Source of the DNA: Sphingobacterium sp. R2
Lineage (GTDB): Bacteria > Bacteroidota > Bacteroidia > Sphingobacteriales > Sphingobacteriaceae
Assembly (NCBI RefSeq): GCF_040760075.1
Contig: NZ_CP142884.1
Span: 5,146,001-5,210,000, forward strand
DNA: 64,000 bases
Direction of reading: 5' to 3'
The position numbers were made by a program, and so were the translations under genes. The notes under the pieces are model-generated. The model was not told where the DNA came from and ran no database searches. It saw nothing but the letters and a program-made list of their open reading frames with translations. Positions 1-8,908 of this stretch are shown here, in pieces. Position 1 is the stretch's first letter. Each line of letters opens with the position of its first letter.

Positions 1-1083
1 CGCCTACAATGAGGCCACCACCACAGGCGGATCGGAACATTTTCCAATATTCTTTTTCACTTGAGGTAATATAGTGTTCACCCGTCTGCGCGGTATGATG
101 CGTAATCTCGTAGGCCAAAAGTTGTGTACTCTGTCCAACTAATTTGCGAATATTGCTTTTCCCGGAATTGTATCCAAGAAGTGTTACTGCTAGTTTGATT
201 GTCTTTTGCCTCTTTTCATCTGGATGATCAATCACCAAAAAATATAAAATTTCTCGGATTCTTTCCAATTGTTGCCGCATGCGCAGCAGCGATTGATTCA
301 CTTTGATAGAAATTCCAAAACGATGTGAATTGTCGAATGCTGTTTCGATATACGCTTCGCATTGCCTATGTAATACCAAAATCTGCTTATAAGATAGATC
401 GTTGGATGGGATAAACTTGACATTGGATTGCAAAAGACGATCATTCAGTTCAGTAAATTCCCGCATGATTGCAATAAATGGACTATCAAAATTTTGAAAT
501 TCCGGTACCATCTTATTTACATCTGTTTCCATAGCACGGCCTGTAATACGTTGGACCAGCAATTCCAGTCCATACAATATTTCAATCATTCCAAAGCCAG
601 TTTCATCGTCATAAATCGTTTGAAATCCACATAAACAAAACAACCTATCAACCTGATCCTGAGGGATCATTGCTATCCATTCAGCATCGCTAGATTTGTA
701 GAAAACTTGATTTAAAAGATATTGTAAAGTAGACTTCGGCGGCTGAAAAGGTAGATACCGTTCGGTCATTCTTTTTTTTAGCTCGTAAAAAAAATCTGCA
801 TAACTAATGATGCCCGTATCGGAAATCAGCTGATCAAAATCCTTGGCCAACAGGATTCTTTTAAGATAAAGCTGGAAGAATTGAAGTTCTTCAGGTGATG
901 CTTCAAAATAGTCGAGTAAAAATTGGATGTCGGCATGAACATATAAATTCACATGCTTTGGACGAACGACATCCACCAGTGAAACCAAAAAGTCAACATC
1001 TATATAAGCGGGGTCTGCTATTTGAGTATTGAACGTTCAAATAAACGCCTTACCTGCGACTCGCTATCCTTTTCCTTTTCCAT
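1..1083 (-). CDS. PF10136 'site-specific recombinase' (Gcr-like) family protein, 3' end outside window, apparent frameshift near its start
   Basis: Translating the minus strand gives about 345 open codons that run off the left edge. The read includes segments such as VDFLVSLVDVVRPK, FELKKRMTERYLPF-like text and, near the edge, EITHHTAQTGEHYI followed by a GGG-rich stretch. This pattern (alpha-helical N-terminal part, then a TGEHYI motif just before the membrane segments) matches my memory of the PF10136 family, which is named recombinase but has no demonstrated recombinase activity in most members. The only plausible ATG (1083) reads 21 codons and then hits TAG at 1018-1020. The long frame is shifted by one base and is open only from 1036, with no ATG before the conserved region. 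One missing base between about 1020 and 1040 would join them into one normal N-terminus. This is either a real frameshift, a sequence error, or a non-ATG start. The C-terminal membrane half is not visible. Confidence 0.6.
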
Positions 1084-1277
1084 ATATAATAAAATTCCAT
1101 TCTAGATACCACGTTTAGACACATTTTGTTTTTCAAAAACAAAAGTGATATGCTTTACGTCGTGTCAAAGAACCACTGAAATGAATGATCTCTATCATTT
1201 TTCAGTCCTTCGCATTTTCATAATTTTACAGCTAAGGAATTATAAATCAAAAAGTAAACGATAACAAAAAGACAAAA

Positions 1278-1481
1278 ATGAACAAAAACGATAAATTGAA
1301 ACCCGCAAAATTATGTTATGAACATATCGGCGGTAAACTCGGCCAGCTCCTACTTGAAACTTTGATAACAAAAGGTTGGTTGGCGAAAAACGATCCCCCA
1401 GATAAAAACTTCTATATCACTGAACTTGGTGAATCGCAATTGACAGCATTTGGAATAGACTTATCACAAATTAAACCCTGA
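1278..1481 (+). CDS. Small protein resembling the C-terminal segment of ArsR-family regulators
   Basis: This is a 67-residue protein. Its core (KLCYEHIGGKLGQLLLE, then GWL) resembles the ARTCYDHLAGRLGV-type segment found after the winged helix in one branch of ArsR-family transcription regulators. The DNA-binding winged helix itself is absent, and the upstream sequence does not encode one in any frame that I can see. It therefore seems to be a stand-alone C-terminal module, either an ancestral small protein or a remnant. It lies 5 bases before a VOC-superfamily gene on the same strand, so the two are probably co-transcribed. The start at 1278 is the first ATG of the frame and follows an A-rich leader of the kind Bacteroidota use instead of a Shine-Dalgarno sequence. 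Function is not known; a ligand-sensing or dimerising role is only a guess. Confidence 0.6.
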   Translation: MNKNDKLKPAKLCYEHIGGKLGQLLLETLITKGWLAKNDPPDKNFYITELGESQLTAFGIDLSQIKP

Positions 1482-1486
1482 TTACC

Positions 1487-1849
1487 ATGAACCTATTATT
1501 GGATTACGACAATTTCTTTATACCGGTCGATGACCTGGATAAAGCCAAAAAATTTTATCGAGACCAACTTGGGCTCGAAACTAAATTTGACTTTCCAGCA
1601 AAAGGCATGACTGCGTTTAAAGTAGGCGACAATGAACCAGCGATCATACTGAGTTCGGCACAACAGGCAAAACCAAGTATTTGGTTTACCGTTGCAGATG
1701 TTAAGGCAACCTATGAATCTTTAAAGCAAAAGGGGATCGTATTTTTAAGCGAGCCATTTGATATCATGACAGGTCTAGCAGTCGAATTTAACGATCCTTT
1801 CGGAAACAAACTTGGAATAACCGATTATTCCAAGTCAAATAAAATTTGA
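1487..1849 (+). CDS. VOC-superfamily protein (glyoxalase/bleomycin-resistance/dioxygenase fold)
   Basis: This 120-residue protein has the repeated beta-alpha-beta-beta-beta layout of the vicinal oxygen chelate superfamily. It opens with a strand followed by VDDLDKAKKFYRDQLGLE, the hallmark first module. The second module has WFTVADVKATYESLKQKG and ends with FNDPFGNKLGITDY, where the FxDPxGN motif is typical. It is a single-domain form, so a dimer is expected. The usual metal ligands are not all obvious (the N-terminal His is replaced by a tyrosine/asparagine-rich stretch), so I do not assign a reaction. It may be a binding or resistance protein. It probably forms an operon with the small gene just upstream. 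Confidence 0.85.
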   Translation: MNLLLDYDNFFIPVDDLDKAKKFYRDQLGLETKFDFPAKGMTAFKVGDNEPAIILSSAQQAKPSIWFTVADVKATYESLKQKGIVFLSEPFDIMTGLAVEFNDPFGNKLGITDYSKSNKI

Positions 1850-1896
1850 TTTGGATACCGATCGGGCTTTTACGACGCTGCGGAAGACCTATTTGG

Positions 1897-1930
1897 AAAC
1901 CGATTGATATAAATAGGAGTCGGTTTTAAT
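1897..1930 (+). terminator. Weak terminator candidate after the VOC gene
   Basis: A 7-bp stem (AAACCGA at 1897-1903 with TCGGTTT at 1920-1926) has a 16-base loop and ends in a T-rich tail. It lies between the VOC gene and the convergent DUF202 gene. The long loop makes it a weak candidate. Confidence 0.35.
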
Positions 1931-1947
1931 ACAATAATTTCAGCGCC

Positions 1948-2331
1948 CTAAAGACCGTCAATAAGATACCAACTCAGAATAAGACCGATAACAAATATCA
2001 ATACGGCTACAATCGTGATACTATTCGAAGTGTGAACGAAGTTCTCGTCCTCGATTTGCTTATTTGTTTTACGATATTTTAAGAAAGCAACGATAACCGT
2101 CAATGCACCAATGACCACAATAGAAACTCCGACAACGCCAGAGGATTCATGCTGGGAGCCAACAACGACATCTTTCTTTAAAATGAGCTCTATCTGACGA
2201 ATGAATAATGAAAATTTAACGACTACAAATCCAAAGCCCATAATCCCTAAGCTGGTTCGTATCCAAGCGAGAAAAGTCCGCTCATTAGCAAGATGGTCAT
2301 TCACCTTCTGCGGTACATTGTTATTAGACAT
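1948..2331 (-). CDS. DUF202 (YidH-like) small inner-membrane protein
   Basis: This 127-residue protein starts with a soluble stretch containing DHLANERTFLAWIRTSLG, the diagnostic N-terminal motif of DUF202 proteins. Three hydrophobic segments follow: about residues 28-46 (IMGFGFVVVKF region), about 72-90 (GVVGVSIVVIGALTVIVAFL) and about 105-124 (SITIVAVLIFVIGLILSWYL). Members are small cytoplasmic-membrane proteins of unknown function (E. coli YidH and yeast Vtc-type proteins share the domain). It is transcribed alone, divergent from the desaturase gene. Confidence 0.85.
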   Translation of the reverse strand: MSNNNVPQKVNDHLANERTFLAWIRTSLGIMGFGFVVVKFSLFIRQIELILKKDVVVGSQHESSGVVGVSIVVIGALTVIVAFLKYRKTNKQIEDENFVHTSNSITIVAVLIFVIGLILSWYLIDGL

Positions 2332-2706
2332 TTAAATAAATTTTGTGGTTTTATCCCTTATAAACGCTGCATATCTTTAAAAAGTTTGCATCATATTTTA
2401 ATGTTTCGATCTTTAAAATTGTTATCCAAAATCTTTCTTAAAACGTAAGCGATTTGCGAACAAAAAAAACAACAATTTTACCTAAAATTTAAAGCAAATA
2501 CTTTCAATGTTTCTAAAGTAGAACATCTGTTTATATTCGATATGTTGACGCATCAATTTATCCGATCTCTAATCAAAAATGCCGATGCAATTATAGAGCG
2601 CTACGCCAAAATACATCTTAAGGATATGTTAAACTTTTAAGATTAACACTTTTTAACCTTGTAATATGGTAACTTTAACAAAAATTAAAATTTACATCAA
2701 CCACAA
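2332..2706. other. Divergent intergenic region, DUF202 / desaturase
   Basis: This 375-base AT-rich region must hold both outward promoters. For the desaturase a near-consensus Bacteroidota -7 element, TAACTTTA, is at 2670-2677, 29 bases before the ATG. I could not identify a convincing -33 partner. I see no open frame, strong hairpin or repeat. Confidence 0.4.
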
Positions 2707-3738
2707 ATGCCCTTTTTAGACCACGTTCTGCAAGTTCCTACCTATGGATGGAAAGACACCGATGGAAACCTCGTAAAGCCAACCAAAAGAGAAATATTCA
2801 AAGAATTCTTCAAACGTCTCAATATTTTTAAGGATAAGCGAAATTGGCTACCCTTTTTTAGCTGGTTAAAGGTAGCCTGCCTAATTCCCTTTTTTATCCT
2901 CTTTTTGGTGTACCACTTCAGTTGGTGGACAGTATTGGCAGCCTTCCTCTATAGTATGATTGTTATGGGTACCCATGGAACGATATGGCATCATCGATTT
3001 GCCACACATGGTGCATTTAAATTCCGTAACGGTTTCTGGCGCTTTGTCACACAAAATCTGACTATCAATGTCATTCCCGAAGAAATATATGTGATTTCGC
3101 ATCATGTGCATCATGCCAAATCGGATAAACCCGGTGATCCTTACAATGCGCAAGCGGGTTTTCTATACTGTTTCTTAGCCGATGTAAATCATCAGCCTAT
3201 CGCTAAGGACCTGACGGAAAATTCATATAACAGGGTCAAATTACTTATGCGACACACAGGTGTTACAGCCAATAGCTATGCACAATATAAAAAGTGGGGA
3301 TCTTATGTCAATCCCTCGCACGCGGTGTGGTCGTGGATCCTTAATTGGGCCTTTTGGTATGCCATATTTTATCTGATTGGTGGTCATGCCCTTGCTTGCA
3401 CACTCTTTGGCGCCGCTGGCTTCTGGGCTGTCGGCGTCCGAACCTTCAACTATGAAGGTCATGCAAAAGGCGAAGACAAACAACGGGAAGGCGTCGATTT
3501 TAATGAGAAGGACAAATCCATAAATCAATTATGGCCTGGCATTGTAGCAGGTGAATGGCACAATAACCATCATTTATACCCCAAGAGTGCACGTAGTGGT
3601 TTCAAACCCTACCAAATAGACCTTGCGTGGTGTTATATTAAAATAATGCATAAACTAGGAGCAGTTAGCAGCTATCGGGATGACAAGAAAAGATTTAATG
3701 AGCAATACCGCCTCCCTTACCTACAATCAAAAGAATAA
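2707..3738 (+). CDS. Acyl-CoA / acyl-lipid desaturase (membrane di-iron fatty-acid desaturase)
   Basis: This 343-residue integral membrane protein has the three histidine boxes of the membrane fatty-acid desaturase family: HRFATH near residue 97, HHVHH near 138 and WHNNHH near 280. These bind the two irons that activate oxygen to insert a double bond in an acyl chain. Hydrophobic stretches at about 56-75, 77-95 and 214-245 bracket the boxes as expected. The layout (HxxxxH, HxxHH, HxxHH) is that of stearoyl-type delta-9 desaturases, but the double-bond position cannot be read from sequence. It stands alone, with divergent DUF202 upstream and a convergent dehydrogenase downstream. A role in membrane fluidity is likely from the family. 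Confidence 0.9.
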   Translation: MPFLDHVLQVPTYGWKDTDGNLVKPTKREIFKEFFKRLNIFKDKRNWLPFFSWLKVACLIPFFILFLVYHFSWWTVLAAFLYSMIVMGTHGTIWHHRFATHGAFKFRNGFWRFVTQNLTINVIPEEIYVISHHVHHAKSDKPGDPYNAQAGFLYCFLADVNHQPIAKDLTENSYNRVKLLMRHTGVTANSYAQYKKWGSYVNPSHAVWSWILNWAFWYAIFYLIGGHALACTLFGAAGFWAVGVRTFNYEGHAKGEDKQREGVDFNEKDKSINQLWPGIVAGEWHNNHHLYPKSARSGFKPYQIDLAWCYIKIMHKLGAVSSYRDDKKRFNEQYRLPYLQSKE

Positions 3739-3761
3739 TATTCACATTTGGTGGTAACCGC

Positions 3762-3822
3762 ATTCACAGCGATTATGTCGCCGACGAGATTATGCCGATC
3801 GTAGCTGATACGCGCTGTGAAT
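3762..3822. repeat. 10-bp inverted repeat with 41-base loop downstream of the desaturase
   Basis: ATTCACAGCG (3762-3771) pairs exactly with CGCTGTGAAT (3813-3822). The loop contains two copies of ATTATG. There is no T-run after it, so it is not a standard terminator. It lies 23 bases after the desaturase stop and could be a 3' UTR structure. Confidence 0.35.
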
Positions 3823-3892
3823 TGCTTATTATTCTACCCTGCTAGCTATTCGGCCCTATAAAGAAGCTTATAGGTACCGAAAGATTTATAAA

Positions 3893-4627
3893 CTATTTTT
3901 CTATGTAATAAAGATCCGAAAACATTTTTGACAATTTCTCAGGATCTTCCCTCCATGCAGCATACATACCTTGCCCCATATCATCCGGAACGATGTCTAG
4001 TTTTCCGGCGGATACATAGTCCAATATTTTCACCGCTGTTGTATCCGGATCTGGCATCTCCCAATCGCTTCCTTTGTTCATATCCGTGTCAATAGCCCCA
4101 GGGTTTACGGCATACACGGTTACACCATCTTTAGCCAATTCGATGCGTACGGATAGTGTAGCCGAATAAAGCGCTGCTTTTGAGGCCGCATAGCCAGCAA
4201 TTGAGGGTAACGGAGAATATGCCGCAATAGAAACAATATTGATCATTATAGAAGGTCTATTCTTAACAAGAATTGGAGCAAATGCACGCATCATTTTTAT
4301 TGTCCCAAAATAATTCACCGCTAAATCGTGCTCCATGCCCAACAGTTCTCCTTGTAGCATGTTTCCCGGATTTAAGGTTCCCGCGTTGTTGATCAGAATT
4401 TCTGTATCGAAAGCAGTATTTGCAATCTCTTCTATCTGTTCATCGTCCGTTATGTCTAGTTGTAAGGGGACTATTCGCTCATCATCGAATAATGGCATCG
4501 ATTTCAAATTTCTACAGGTGGCATATATCTTTATTGCTCCCAAATTAAGCAGTGCGCTCACCAGTGATTTACCTATTCCTCTATTGGCTCCTGTAACCAG
4601 GATGGTTTTATCTTTAAAAACTTGCAT
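3893..4627 (-). CDS. Short-chain dehydrogenase/reductase (SDR)
   Basis: This 244-residue classical SDR has the nucleotide-binding TGANRGIG near the N-terminus, an NNAG motif near residue 82, a serine in NIVSIAAYS and the catalytic YAASK pair (Tyr and Lys). The ATG at 4627 puts the Rossmann glycine motif at the usual distance from the start. An in-frame GTG at 4651 would add eight residues and is less likely. An arginine after the first beta-alpha unit (ATCRN) suggests NADP(H) preference, by family knowledge. The substrate cannot be inferred. The gene is convergent with the desaturase and has its own promoter region shared with nothing obvious. Confidence 0.85.
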   Translation of the reverse strand: MQVFKDKTILVTGANRGIGKSLVSALLNLGAIKIYATCRNLKSMPLFDDERIVPLQLDITDDEQIEEIANTAFDTEILINNAGTLNPGNMLQGELLGMEHDLAVNYFGTIKMMRAFAPILVKNRPSIMINIVSIAAYSPLPSIAGYAASKAALYSATLSVRIELAKDGVTVYAVNPGAIDTDMNKGSDWEMPDPDTTAVKILDYVSAGKLDIVPDDMGQGMYAAWREDPEKLSKMFSDLYYIEK

Positions 4628-4864
4628 AATGTTATCGTTATTAGTTCCCACAAAACTATATTAAAAGAAAACCTTAAAAAATCCGAAACTTGCGATAATT
4701 GCTGTCCTCTTGATTTATGGAAGACTATAAATTATATCGTTGAAAATCAATAGCTCGTATTGATATTTCATTGTGGTTAATGACTAGCTTGAGTACCAAA
4801 GCAGCTATAGGATAATACAACACGCAAAGACATTCAATAGTGCTAAACAAACAGTTGGTTATTA

Positions 4865-7678
4865 CTAGGCAATATACTTTTTTACTAACGCTGCATAAAG
4901 GGCTTGCTGCGTCACAGGTTTGACTAACCAACAAGTTATGGCAAGAGGCTGACAAAGCTGAGCTATATTGTGCCGGTCAGCACTAAAAATAGGAATAATA
5001 TGCTGCTCAAAATTGCTATCGTATTGTTTTTCGCGAATATGCTGTATGGTTTCAATACCACTCATAATAGGCAATTGGTTATCAATCAAAATCGAATCAA
5101 AACGGCGTCCCCCTTTCAACATTTGTACTACTTCAAATCCAGTTTTTGCTTGGGTTACATTAATATTTTTCAAAGACAGCATCCGAGCCAAAAGATTTCG
5201 TTCAGACTCTTCTTCAGCAACAATGAGCACGTCCTTTATTTTGCCCAATCCTTCCAAATCATCTGTTTCCCAAATAGCAGGAACCTGGATATTGAAAAAG
5301 AAGCGGCTTCCTGCATCAAAAATGCTTTCAACTTTCAATTCACTGTCCATCATATGAAGCAATTTATTCGATATTGTCAGTCCCAAACCAGTCCCGCCAT
5401 ACCGTTTAGTCATCGAGTTATCTTCTTGTGAAAAAGCTTCAAATATCTTTTCTAATTTTTCTTGTTTGATACCTATACCTGTATCTTTTACGCTAAAACA
5501 CAACACAGCTTGATGAGGACTTTCCGATTCGACTGAAATGCTGAGTTCAATGGTGCCCTTCTCCGTAAATTTAGTCGCGTTACTCAGCAAATTCATTAAT
5601 ACTTGCTTGATACGCAGCGCATCAACCCAGATGTATTTTGGTACATTGGGAGCAATATTCAAATAAAACGCCAGTTTTTTGGCTTTGAGCTGAATATTAA
5701 GAAAGTTTGTCAATTGAATAACCAATTCATAAAGATCGGTCTGTTCAACATCCAGTTCCAATTTACCTGCTTCGATTTTAGAAAAGTCTAGGATATCAGT
5801 GACAATTCCAAGCAATAAATTGGCAGATTGATCAACGATAGTGAGGTACTCCCTTTGCGTATCCTCAAGTGCGGTTCCGAGCAATAAATCGGTAAAGCCA
5901 ACAATTCCGTTTAGAGGCGTACGAAGTTCATGGCTCATGTTCGTCAAAAATTGCGTTTTTGCTACACTTGCCTGCTCTGCAACTATTTTAGCCTTTTCAA
6001 GCTCCTCACGCTGATAGACGATTCTGCTGATATCTGTTGCGATAGCAAGGTAACCAATGACATCTTCATTTATATCGCGTATATGAGTAACTGCTAACGA
6101 AACATGTAATCTACTTCCATTTTTTCTACAATAGGTCCACTCTCGTTGTTCTGCGCCGTGTAAGTCAGCGATATCCGAAAAAATACGATATTCATCCACT
6201 AGCCGCCCCAATTCAACCTCCATTTCTTTAGCCCTCAAAACGAGTTCTTCTTTCAAATGAAAATGGGCTAGACCTAATCTTCCAATGACTTCTTCACTGC
6301 TGTATTCCAAAAGATTTTCGGCTCCTGTATTAAATAATGTAATTACACCATTTTTATCGGTTGCAATAATTGCGACCGCGGAGGTTGCATCCAACACTTC
6401 TGTAAGCATTTTTTTGGAATGCGAGGACTCGGCTTCGATGCGTTTACGTTTGTCAATATCCTGAAAAGTACCGTATAAACGAACGCAATGTCCATTCTCA
6501 AAATCGGCATTTCCCAACGCGCGTATCCAAAGGATGTGCCCCGTGAATGTGACAATTTCGAGTTCCAAATCCCAAGGCTCTCCTGTCTTGAGTGCATGTT
6601 CAATTGCAAGGCTTATTTTATTTCTAGATTCCCCTTCTTTATAAAAGTTCAGTGCAGTTGTTAAGTTTGGTTCATATGCATCAGGTACTTCATGAATTTC
6701 TCTGGTAATTTCCGACCATACAATCTTCCCATCAGTAGGTGTATATTCCCAACCACCAATCCTAGCCACCCTACCCGTTCGCATTAAAGTTGCCTGCGCA
6801 TGTTTAAGTTTCTTTTCCAGAAAATGCTGCTCAGTAATATCCACGGCATTTCCAATCACATAAGGTACTTTGTTCGTACTGTTTTGTAGAATATTGTTAA
6901 ACATCCAAACACGCATCTCGCCCGAACGTGTGATGGTACGCATTTCCCCTTTGATAATTCCTCGTTGTACAATTGCGTGTAGGTATTCTTGTAAATTTTG
7001 ATGTCCCTCGGGGGGAACAATATCAAAAAGGGATCGTGACTGAATCTCCTCTTTTGTATAACCCAGAATTCTGGCCCCAGCATCATTCACGGTTATGAAA
7101 TTACCATTCAGATCGTGTGTACACATCAGTCCTTGAGAGTTTTCGAAAAATGCTTTCAGCTTCTGTTCACTTTCTTTATACTTCTCTTTTTCTTTTCTAT
7201 TGACGATCAGTGTGACGACTTCATCTCGCAGAAGTCTTAAAATTTCCTTTTGATATTGATCGAGCTGCCTCGGAACACGATCGATAACACACAGTGTACC
7301 TAGTGCATACCCATTGGGATCAATGAGTGGCAAGCCTGCGTAAAAACGAATATGGGGTGCTAAAGTCACCAATTCATTGGATTTGAAACGCTCGTCTTTT
7401 TCGGCATCTTCCACTTCCATTAACTGATCTTCGTGAAGTGTGTACTGGCAAAACGATACTTCTCTTTTTGTTTCTTCAGTATCTAACCCTACGCGCGATT
7501 TAAACCATTGCTTATCTTTATCAACAAATGAAATTAGAGAAATTGGCGTACCACATACAAGCGATGCAATTTTAGTGATGCGGTCAAACTCTTCCTCTCT
7601 TGCTGTATTTAGAATTTCGTATTCGTGCAAAACACGTATCCGATCTGATTCATTTGCTGGCGATAATTTAGCATTCAT
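4865..7678 (-). CDS. Hybrid sensor histidine kinase, GAF-PAS-PAS-PAS-HisKA-HATPase-REC
   Basis: This 937-residue protein has no signal peptide or membrane segment, so it is a soluble sensor kinase. Order of domains: a GAF domain (about 25-165, containing FCQYTLHE and LGTLCVIDR); PAS 1 (about 175-290, GYTKEEI); PAS 2 (about 305-415); PAS 3 (about 430-555, YSSEEVIG); HisKA with SHELRTPLNGIVGF (phosphoacceptor His near 580); a HATPase_c domain with N-box NLLSNATKF, DTGIGI and GGTGLGLTI; and a C-terminal receiver (about 815-935) with phosphoacceptor Asp in SILIDNQLP and the conserved Lys in LVKP. The receiver's N-terminal acidic pair is altered (IVAEEES instead of VDDE). There is no adjacent response regulator. 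The signal is unknown; GAF plus PAS suggests a small-molecule, redox or light input. Confidence 0.9.
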   Translation of the reverse strand: MNAKLSPANESDRIRVLHEYEILNTAREEEFDRITKIASLVCGTPISLISFVDKDKQWFKSRVGLDTEETKREVSFCQYTLHEDQLMEVEDAEKDERFKSNELVTLAPHIRFYAGLPLIDPNGYALGTLCVIDRVPRQLDQYQKEILRLLRDEVVTLIVNRKEKEKYKESEQKLKAFFENSQGLMCTHDLNGNFITVNDAGARILGYTKEEIQSRSLFDIVPPEGHQNLQEYLHAIVQRGIIKGEMRTITRSGEMRVWMFNNILQNSTNKVPYVIGNAVDITEQHFLEKKLKHAQATLMRTGRVARIGGWEYTPTDGKIVWSEITREIHEVPDAYEPNLTTALNFYKEGESRNKISLAIEHALKTGEPWDLELEIVTFTGHILWIRALGNADFENGHCVRLYGTFQDIDKRKRIEAESSHSKKMLTEVLDATSAVAIIATDKNGVITLFNTGAENLLEYSSEEVIGRLGLAHFHLKEELVLRAKEMEVELGRLVDEYRIFSDIADLHGAEQREWTYCRKNGSRLHVSLAVTHIRDINEDVIGYLAIATDISRIVYQREELEKAKIVAEQASVAKTQFLTNMSHELRTPLNGIVGFTDLLLGTALEDTQREYLTIVDQSANLLLGIVTDILDFSKIEAGKLELDVEQTDLYELVIQLTNFLNIQLKAKKLAFYLNIAPNVPKYIWVDALRIKQVLMNLLSNATKFTEKGTIELSISVESESPHQAVLCFSVKDTGIGIKQEKLEKIFEAFSQEDNSMTKRYGGTGLGLTISNKLLHMMDSELKVESIFDAGSRFFFNIQVPAIWETDDLEGLGKIKDVLIVAEEESERNLLARMLSLKNINVTQAKTGFEVVQMLKGGRRFDSILIDNQLPIMSGIETIQHIREKQYDSNFEQHIIPIFSADRHNIAQLCQPLAITCWLVKPVTQQALYAALVKKYIA

Positions 7679-8069
7679 TTAAAAACCCGTATTGGTTATC
7701 AATTATTTCTTCTACGTATTTATAGGTACTAAGGTATAGCTTGGTTCAATTATCCCCTTTCCGCCCGCATAGATAGATTTAATTTAGTGTACTTTGCTCT
7801 ATACAAAAAGGCAGACCAACAGAGAGAATAGCATTGTAAATATAAAGATGAACATCTCTACTTTAAAAAAGTTTTTATTTTAAAAAACTAAGCATCGAAA
7901 ATTATTAGCATACTAAATGTAAACTAACTTCTGCATTGAATTTATCAAAATTTATCAACTGACATTTAATAATACTGTGCCCATAGAAGTGGGCATTCAA
8001 TCAAAAGAAGCTTAGATTTTGGGAAGCATTAATAGTGGTATGGCAATAAGTTATTGCGCAGGATTATTC
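7679..8069. other. Intergenic region upstream of the hybrid kinase, no gene seen
   Basis: 391 AT-rich bases lie between the end of the anti-sigma gene and the start of the kinase gene, both on the minus strand. They hold a 6-bp hairpin (TGCCCA/TGGGCA, 7978-7995) without a T-tract and an A/T inverted repeat around 7865-7890. I see no open frame worth calling. Confidence 0.4.
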
Positions 8070-8906
8070 TTATATACTACCCATCACACATAATGCACTA
8101 AGTGTGGGCACATCTTTTCCACCTTCATCCTCGAGTGTAATAGCAAACGCCTGCGCTTTAGCAATGTCCAGCATCCTACTTGCGATATCTGTCTTTACGT
8201 CGAGTGGGAAAACTCCTGCACTAACGGGTTTACCATCAACCATTGCCCACAATTGATATTGCTTTCCTTTGGGTGCCGGGGGCAGATGTTCAATGCTCAG
8301 ATAGACTGTCTTTGATGACTGATCCCAAAATACCAAGGCGCGATAATCCAGTTTATTCTCTACTCCCTTAAGAGGGATTGTCTTAATCGTAGGATTTTCA
8401 ACAAGTGTCCATTTATCCTGCAATATCGCGAGCTTTTCCTGTTGGGCATCAAATAAGATCGCTGTCTGATTCAATTTATTGACTGACTCTTGTTCACGTT
8501 GATATAAGTATATATTTGTACCGATACTAACAGCCGCCAATAGGCTCGCTGCAATGGCCCACGCGTAAGATCGTTTAACAAATGCTTTCCTATTTGAATT
8601 CATAACAACCACTTCATGAGGGTCGGCCGAAGAATCCGATTGTATTTCGCTAACTTCCCCACCTTCGCTTGGTATCAGATTCTCCGCAACGAGCTTATTC
8701 CAAATATTTTGTTTCAACTGCATAGGCATTTCAATCGCTTGGTTATCGGCCAGCTCTTCGAGTGCTATCTCTGCTTCCGCGATGGCCTGTTCCACTTCGA
8801 TATTATTTTTTCGAATACAGTTTAAGATACTCACTTCCTCTTCGGATGCGAGCCCCAAAACGTACGATTCAATAATCCCCGATGATATGTATGCTTTAAT
8901 ATCCAA
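8070..8906 (-). CDS. Anti-sigma factor, RskA (anti-sigma-K) family
   Basis: This 278-residue protein has a cytoplasmic N-terminal helical part (about 1-75, with ESYVLGLASEEE, the region that would clamp the sigma factor), a charged linker, one membrane helix (about 113-135, YAWAIAASLLAAVSIGTNIYL) and a periplasmic RskA domain (about 165-278) with the typical YQLWAMVDGKPVSAGVF. It begins two bases after the sigma-factor stop codon on the same strand, so the two are translationally linked as in other sigma/anti-sigma pairs. The family model is that the anti-sigma holds the sigma at the membrane until an envelope signal triggers its proteolysis. No zinc-binding HxxxCxxC motif is visible. Confidence 0.9.
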   Translation of the reverse strand: MDIKAYISSGIIESYVLGLASEEEVSILNCIRKNNIEVEQAIAEAEIALEELADNQAIEMPMQLKQNIWNKLVAENLIPSEGGEVSEIQSDSSADPHEVVVMNSNRKAFVKRSYAWAIAASLLAAVSIGTNIYLYQREQESVNKLNQTAILFDAQQEKLAILQDKWTLVENPTIKTIPLKGVENKLDYRALVFWDQSSKTVYLSIEHLPPAPKGKQYQLWAMVDGKPVSAGVFPLDVKTDIASRMLDIAKAQAFAITLEDEGGKDVPTLSALCVMGSI

Positions 8907-8908
8907 AA

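Noticed and set aside
7978..7995. Hairpin TGCCCA/TGGGCA as the terminator of the sigma/anti-sigma operon.
   Set aside because: The stem has only six pairs, it has no T-run on the minus strand and it lies about 75 bases after the stop.
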